9,981 bases of DNA from an uncultured Ignavibacteriota bacterium (GTDB taxonomy: Bacteria > Bacteroidota > Ignavibacteria > Tepidaquicellales > Tepidaquicellaceae): the NCBI GenBank assembly GCA_937983305.1, contig CALKAJ010000297.1, forward strand, positions 1 through 9,981, given 5' to 3'. The position numbers and the translations under genes were made by a program. The notes under the pieces are model-generated. The model searched no databases. It was given only the letters and a program-made list of their open reading frames with translations, and was not told the DNA's origin. Positions 6,834 to 9,981 of this stretch are shown here, in pieces (within the stretch, counting starts at the first letter, position 1; each line of letters opens with the position of its first letter).

Positions 6834-8225
6834 TTATAAATTTCCTACCATCTTCGACGGTACTACCCATTGGTCAAATTGTTCATTGGTAACAAGTCCA
6901 AGTTCAATTGCCGCTTCCCGCAAGGTCTTACCTTCTTTATGTGCCTTCTTTGCAATCTTTGCCGCATTCTCATAACCTATATGAGTATTTAATGCAGTTA
7001 CAAGCATCAGTGAATTTTCCACGTGTCTTTTAATCACATCATAATTCGGCTCAATCCCGACTGCACAGTGGTCATTAAACGAAACGCATGCATCACCGAG
7101 TAATCTTGCACTGTGTAATAAATTTGTAATCATAACAGGCTTGAAAACATTAAGCTCAAAATGTCCGTATATTCCGCCCGTAGAAATTGCAACATCATTT
7201 CCTAATACCTGAGCACAAACCATTGTCATAGCTTCAGCCTGAGTCGGATTAACCTTGCCCGGCATAATTGAAGAACCCGGTTCGTTTTCAGGCAATATAA
7301 GTTCACCAATACCGCTCCTCGGTCCGGATGCAAGAAGTCTGATATCGTTTGCAATTTTTATCAAACTAACCGCAAGAGTTTTCAGTGCACCAGAAGATTC
7401 GACCATAGCATCATGTGCGGCAAGTGATTCGAATTTATTTTCTGCAGTCTTAAAAGGAAGTCCCGAAAGTTCGGCTATGTGCTTTGCAACTATCACATCG
7501 TAATTTTTCGGAACATTCAAGCCTGTACCTACTGCTGAGCCGCCGAGAGCAAGCTCGCTGAGATGTGCAAGAGTATTCTTTATCGCTCTGATGCCGTGTT
7601 CAATTTGCGAAACGTAACCTGAAAATTCCTGACCGAGTGTTAAAGGAGTTGCATCCATCAGATGAGTTCTTCCGATTTTTACAATTTCCATAAACTTCCC
7701 GGATTTTTCTTTTAATGTTTTCATCAGTAATTCCGCACCCGGGAGAGTGACATCAACAATTTTTTTATAACCTGCAATGTGCATTGCAGTCGGGAATGTA
7801 TCATTTGATGACTGTGATTTATTCACATCATCATTCGGATGTAAAACTTTTTTTGCATCTGTAAGTTTTCCGCCGCTTAATACGTGAGCCCTGTTTGCAA
7901 TCACCTCATTAACATTCATATTTGACTGTGTGCCTGAACCTGTTTGCCATACGACAAGAGGAAACTGGTCATCAAGTTTTCCTTCAAGAATTTCATCGCA
8001 AACCTTGCTGATTAAATCCATTTTTTCTTTTGGCAATACACCGCAATCAAAATTTGCCATTGCAGCTGCTTTCTTTAAAATTGCAAAAGCGTAAATCACT
8101 TCCATCGGCATAAGCTGAGCACCAATGGTAAAATTTTGTCTTGAGCGTTCTGTCTGCGCCCCCCAGTACTTATCTGCGGGAACCTTTACTTCGCCCATTG
8201 TGTCATGTTCGATTCTGAAGTCCAT
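6834..8225 (-). CDS. fumC: Fumarate hydratase, class II
   Basis: The 463-residue protein is a full-length class II fumarase (E. coli FumC, 467). It reversibly hydrates fumarate to (S)-malate in the TCA cycle as a cytoplasmic homotetramer without an Fe-S cluster. The start MDFRIEHDTMGEVKVPADKY matches the family. Active-site segments are all present: GSGTQSNMNVNEVIANRA, VNKSQSSNDTFPTAMH, RTHLMDATPLTLGQEFSG with His188, and the superfamily signature GSSIMPGKVNP with Ser318. His188 and Ser318 fall at the same numbers as the E. coli catalytic residues. The combination TQSNMN and SQSSNDTFPT favours fumarase over aspartase. The gene follows queF by 25 nt on the same strand and may share its transcript, ending at the bidirectional terminator. 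No Shine-Dalgarno sequence precedes the ATG; the leader is almost purely A/T. Confidence 0.97.
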   Translation of the reverse strand: MDFRIEHDTMGEVKVPADKYWGAQTERSRQNFTIGAQLMPMEVIYAFAILKKAAAMANFDCGVLPKEKMDLISKVCDEILEGKLDDQFPLVVWQTGSGTQSNMNVNEVIANRAHVLSGGKLTDAKKVLHPNDDVNKSQSSNDTFPTAMHIAGYKKIVDVTLPGAELLMKTLKEKSGKFMEIVKIGRTHLMDATPLTLGQEFSGYVSQIEHGIRAIKNTLAHLSELALGGSAVGTGLNVPKNYDVIVAKHIAELSGLPFKTAENKFESLAAHDAMVESSGALKTLAVSLIKIANDIRLLASGPRSGIGELILPENEPGSSIMPGKVNPTQAEAMTMVCAQVLGNDVAISTGGIYGHFELNVFKPVMITNLLHSARLLGDACVSFNDHCAVGIEPNYDVIKRHVENSLMLVTALNTHIGYENAAKIAKKAHKEGKTLREAAIELGLVTNEQFDQWVVPSKMVGNL

Positions 8226-8250
8226 AATATAATTTTTTTAAATTAATAAT

Positions 8251-8604
8251 TTATTTCTTTCCGTGTGTTGCAATAATCGTAGAAAATATTCCTCCTCTTA
8301 CTGTAAATACTCCTTTTATTTCCATCCATTTAGGTTTTAAAACCGAAACCAAATCATCAAGAATCTGATTCGTAACCTTCTCATAAAATATTCCGTCATT
8401 GCGGTATGACTGAAGATAGAACTTTAAAGATTTCAGCTCTACACACTTCCTGCCTGCAATGTAAGAAATGGTAATTTTACCGAAATCCGGCTGACCGGTC
8501 TTCGGACACAGCGAAGTGAATTCATCTGCCTGATGAATTATTAAATAATCTCTTTTGGGATAGGAATTTTCAAATGTTTCGAGTAAGTCTTTTTTATTTT
8601 TCAT
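8251..8604 (-). CDS. queF: NADPH-dependent 7-cyano-7-deazaguanine reductase (preQ1 synthase)
   Basis: QueF reduces the nitrile of preQ0 to the amine preQ1 with two NADPH in queuosine biosynthesis, a tunnelling-fold enzyme that works in the cytoplasm. This 117-residue protein is the short, unimodular type (B. subtilis QueF is about 165). The catalytic Cys33 in TSLCPKTGQPDFG and the proton-relay Asp40 keep the 7-residue separation of B. subtilis Cys55/Asp62. The QueF motif that binds NADPH is present as ELKSLKFY (56-63), followed by QSYRNDGIFYE. The lack of an N-terminal extension relative to longer members explains the length. Its ATG overlaps the TGA of the upstream methyltransferase gene by 4 nt (ATGA), so the two are probably translationally coupled. 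No other queuosine gene is visible. Confidence 0.96.
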   Translation of the reverse strand: MKNKKDLLETFENSYPKRDYLIIHQADEFTSLCPKTGQPDFGKITISYIAGRKCVELKSLKFYLQSYRNDGIFYEKVTNQILDDLVSVLKPKWMEIKGVFTVRGGIFSTIIATHGKK

Positions 8605-9356
8605 TTTATCGCTTTAATTATTAAATCTTTTGATTTTCTGAAGTTGTACCTGTTAATTTCCAAATCGGAAAATAGAAAAAGTTTTTTGAAACCTGCCTCA
8701 CGCAATGCTTTGCTTATGAATTTATGTGAATATGGATATAAGACTGTCGTCTGTATTTCACCGGCAGATGGATTATCACCGTTAAAAGATAGAATATTAA
8801 AATTAAGTGATTCTTTTAAAATATCATAAAATCTCACATAAAAATTATTGTCGTGTTTTGTAATGTTTATTATTCGTTTGTTATTCTTAAGTATAACCCT
8901 GTATGATAAAATCTGCATCAAAAAAACACCTTGCGGCTTCAGGAGGCTGTAGATGTTCTTAAAAGCCCTGTCAATATTATCAGGAGAAACATTGACTATT
9001 GCATTGCCCATAGAGACAACAATATCATACTTTCCATAATATTTTGCCGGAATCTTTTCTGCAGGGTTTACTGAAAATAATATTTTCAAATCATATTTAG
9101 CCGAATTTTGTTTGGCTTTTATTATCATTTCGGAAGCCGGGTCAAATCCTATCACGTCTAAGCCGTTAAGTGCCAAGGCTATTGAATCACTTCCGGTCCC
9201 GCATCCTACATCTGCAGCACTGTGCATATCCGGGGTTATTATCTTCCTATAAAAAGCTGTTTTATTTTTAATGACTTCTTCGGGGTTTATCATTTTATCG
9301 TAAAACTCAGAAGTGTAATTAAAAAATTTATAATTGTCCATTTTATGCTTTTTCAT
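8601..9356 (-). CDS. Class I SAM-dependent methyltransferase
   Basis: With the ATG at 9356 the protein has 251 residues. The Rossmann-fold SAM site is clear: motif I DVGCGTG (49-55), acidic motif II in VIGFDPASEM (Asp72), and YDIVVSMGNAIVNV (110-123) as the motif IV region, whose GNAI resembles the GNS/GNA turn of glycine N-methyltransferase-type enzymes. LKPQGVFLMQI (139-149) is the usual strand 5 region. The C-terminal half (160-251) is a variable substrate-binding part, so the substrate is unknown. The frame stays open upstream to 9587, but that stretch overlaps the acetyltransferase gene and the palindrome at 9425-9450 and encodes basic, low-quality sequence, so I reject the longer form. 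MDNYKFF at 9341 is an alternative start. The gene overlaps queF by 4 nt, which hints at, but does not show, a role in RNA modification. Confidence 0.9.
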   Translation of the reverse strand: MKKHKMDNYKFFNYTSEFYDKMINPEEVIKNKTAFYRKIITPDMHSAADVGCGTGSDSIALALNGLDVIGFDPASEMIIKAKQNSAKYDLKILFSVNPAEKIPAKYYGKYDIVVSMGNAIVNVSPDNIDRAFKNIYSLLKPQGVFLMQILSYRVILKNNKRIINITKHDNNFYVRFYDILKESLNFNILSFNGDNPSAGEIQTTVLYPYSHKFISKALREAGFKKLFLFSDLEINRYNFRKSKDLIIKAIK

Positions 9357-9424
9357 AAAATACAATTTTAATTTTATAGATTCAATTTTAATTATTGTCT
9401 TCTTATAAATTAAATGTTTTTTCT

Positions 9425-9450
9425 CATTCCTAAGCTCCGGCTTAGGAATG
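9425..9450. repeat. Palindromic element copy 2 (11-bp stem, 4-nt loop)
   Basis: The arms CATTCCTAAGC (9425-9435) and GCTTAGGAATG (9440-9450) are perfectly complementary around TCCG. It lies 9 nt past the stop of the acetyltransferase gene, between it and the methyltransferase gene. No T-run follows it in the direction of transcription, so it is not a standard intrinsic terminator. Nineteen of the 22 central positions (9427-9448) match copy 1 at 865-886; the three differences are in the loop region. Confidence 0.8.
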
Positions 9451-9459
9451 GAATAAAAT

Positions 9460-9894
9460 TTATATGGACTTAACGAAACACCTTCTCCGTTTATGCTGAC
9501 GCGAATTAAAATGCTTCCAATGCGCCTGAACAAGCGTATTTGTTTCAAGCTCGATATTGCTCTCCGCTGTGATAACCTTATTCTCAATACACGACTTCGT
9601 CAATTCCGAAATTAAAAGCACATCTGCACCTTTTCCCTGTAAATCAGGACGAATCGCCCCAAGATATAAATCAACATATTTATTTTTCTTGCTCAACGCC
9701 CTCATCATATGAATAAAACCAAACGGAAACATTTTTCCTTTTGATTTCTTCAAAGCCTTACTTAGCGATGGCATTCCTATAACAATTCCTGCTACCTTAT
9801 TATTCTCATCAATTAACAGTTTTAGATAATCAGGTAAAACAAAACCCAGATACTGCTTGATATAAATATCAATTTGTTTTTCGCTCAAAGGTAC
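9460..9894 (-). CDS. GNAT-family acetyltransferase-like protein, N-terminus missing
   Basis: These 144 codons are the C-terminal part of a longer protein. The segment KYVDLYLGAIRPDLQGKGAD (acetyl-CoA loop R/Q-x-x-G-x-G/A form, QGKG, within 9625-9651) is typical of the GNAT pyrophosphate-binding motif. The conserved end AESNIELETNTLVQAHWKHF then RQHKRRRCF resembles, from memory, a larger GNAT-like protein common in Bacteroidota, with a homologue length of roughly 370 residues. The substrate is unknown. The frame runs on to 9972, but everything beyond 9894 is sequencing-adapter DNA: the peptide STLFPYTTLFRS is its translation, and the junction happens to fall between codons. The missing start is therefore an assembly artefact, not a biological truncation. 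The gene is read toward the methyltransferase gene, with a palindrome in the 103-nt gap. Confidence 0.85.
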   Translation of the reverse strand, partial: VPLSEKQIDIYIKQYLGFVLPDYLKLLIDENNKVAGIVIGMPSLSKALKKSKGKMFPFGFIHMMRALSKKNKYVDLYLGAIRPDLQGKGADVLLISELTKSCIENKVITAESNIELETNTLVQAHWKHFNSRQHKRRRCFVKSI

Positions 9895-9951
9895 AGATCG
9901 GAAGAGCGTCGTGTAGGGAAAGAGTGTAGATCTCGCTGGTCGCTGTATCAT
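9895..9951. other. Illumina TruSeq universal adapter contamination
   Basis: The sequence starts AGATCGGAAGAGCGTCGTGT and continues as the reverse complement of the TruSeq universal adapter for 57 nt, with mismatches only at 9936 (C for G) and 9944 (T for C). It is library-preparation DNA left at the end of the assembly. It accounts for the unusual N-terminus of the frame read through it on the minus strand. Confidence 0.98.
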
Positions 9952-9981
9952 AAAAATAAAAATGTCAGACACTCGAACCTA
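9952..9981. other. 30-nt tail of unknown origin beyond the adapter
   Basis: An A-rich stretch (AAAAATAAAAATG) is followed by GTCAGACACTCGAACCTA to the window edge. Being on the far side of adapter sequence, it cannot be assumed to come from this locus. Low-quality bases read past the end of the library molecule are the likeliest source. Confidence 0.7.

Noticed and set aside
7255..7503. An open frame on the plus strand opposite fumC
   Set aside because: It mirrors the conserved GSSIMPGKVNP region of fumarase on the other strand and is explained by codon structure there.
8644..8829. An open frame on the plus strand opposite the methyltransferase gene
   Set aside because: It is antisense to the methyltransferase C-terminal part, short, and without a ribosome-binding site.
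9357..9587. A 77-codon N-terminal extension of the methyltransferase
   Set aside because: It overlaps the acetyltransferase gene by more than 120 nt, runs through the palindromic repeat (read as PKPELRNEKK), is unusually rich in Arg/Lys/Ile, and adds nothing to a methyltransferase fold that is complete from 9356.
9895..9972. A 170-residue acetyltransferase with a novel N-terminus
   Set aside because: The first 26 codons are translated from adapter and tail sequence; STLFPYTTLFRS is a known signature of Illumina adapter contamination.

Overview
The window is A+T-rich chromosomal DNA, most likely from a member of the Bacteroidota/Chlorobiota assemblage, with class Ignavibacteria as my best guess. 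Two proteins end in type IX secretion (T9SS) type A sorting domains containing the sequence QNYPNPFN, which is very common in that group. Most start codons lack a recognisable Shine-Dalgarno sequence, which also fits. The lineage is inferred from these signatures, not from a phylogenetic marker.

Layout, left to right. (1) Positions 2-829 (+) hold the 3' part of a secreted Asp-box/T9SS protein interrupted by an in-frame TAA at 194-196. A long palindrome (859-892) follows, then a tRNA-Arg(ACG) gene at 955-1026. (2) A minus-strand cluster (3207 down to 1032) encodes a secreted five-Asp-box T9SS protein, a thioredoxin-like 2Fe-2S ferredoxin and a 155-residue protein of unknown function, with gaps of 6 and 1 nt. 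(3) A 169-nt divergent intergenic region separates it from a plus-strand pair of exported zinc peptidases, an M28 carboxypeptidase Q-like enzyme and an M13 neprilysin/PepO-like enzyme, 15 nt apart. A strong bidirectional terminator at 6801-6830 ends this pair. (4) A minus-strand group follows: a class I SAM methyltransferase, queF (4-nt overlap) and fumC (25-nt gap). Upstream of it lies the 3' end of a GNAT acetyltransferase gene.

The last 87 bases are not trustworthy. Positions 9895-9951 match the reverse complement of the Illumina TruSeq universal adapter with two mismatches, and the 30 bases after it are of unknown origin. The acetyltransferase gene is therefore cut off artificially, and anything read across 9894/9895 is an artefact.

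The genes look like ordinary metabolism (fumarase), tRNA modification (queuosine precursor reduction), extracellular or periplasmic peptide breakdown, and T9SS cargo. I found no defence system, mobile element or new multi-gene system. The more interesting small-scale signals are a 22-nt palindromic repeat present at two distant sites, an apparent coding palindrome inserted in a T9SS sorting domain, an in-frame stop exactly where an Asp-box tryptophan is expected, and a compact operon pairing a T9SS cargo protein with a 2Fe-2S protein and an unknown protein.
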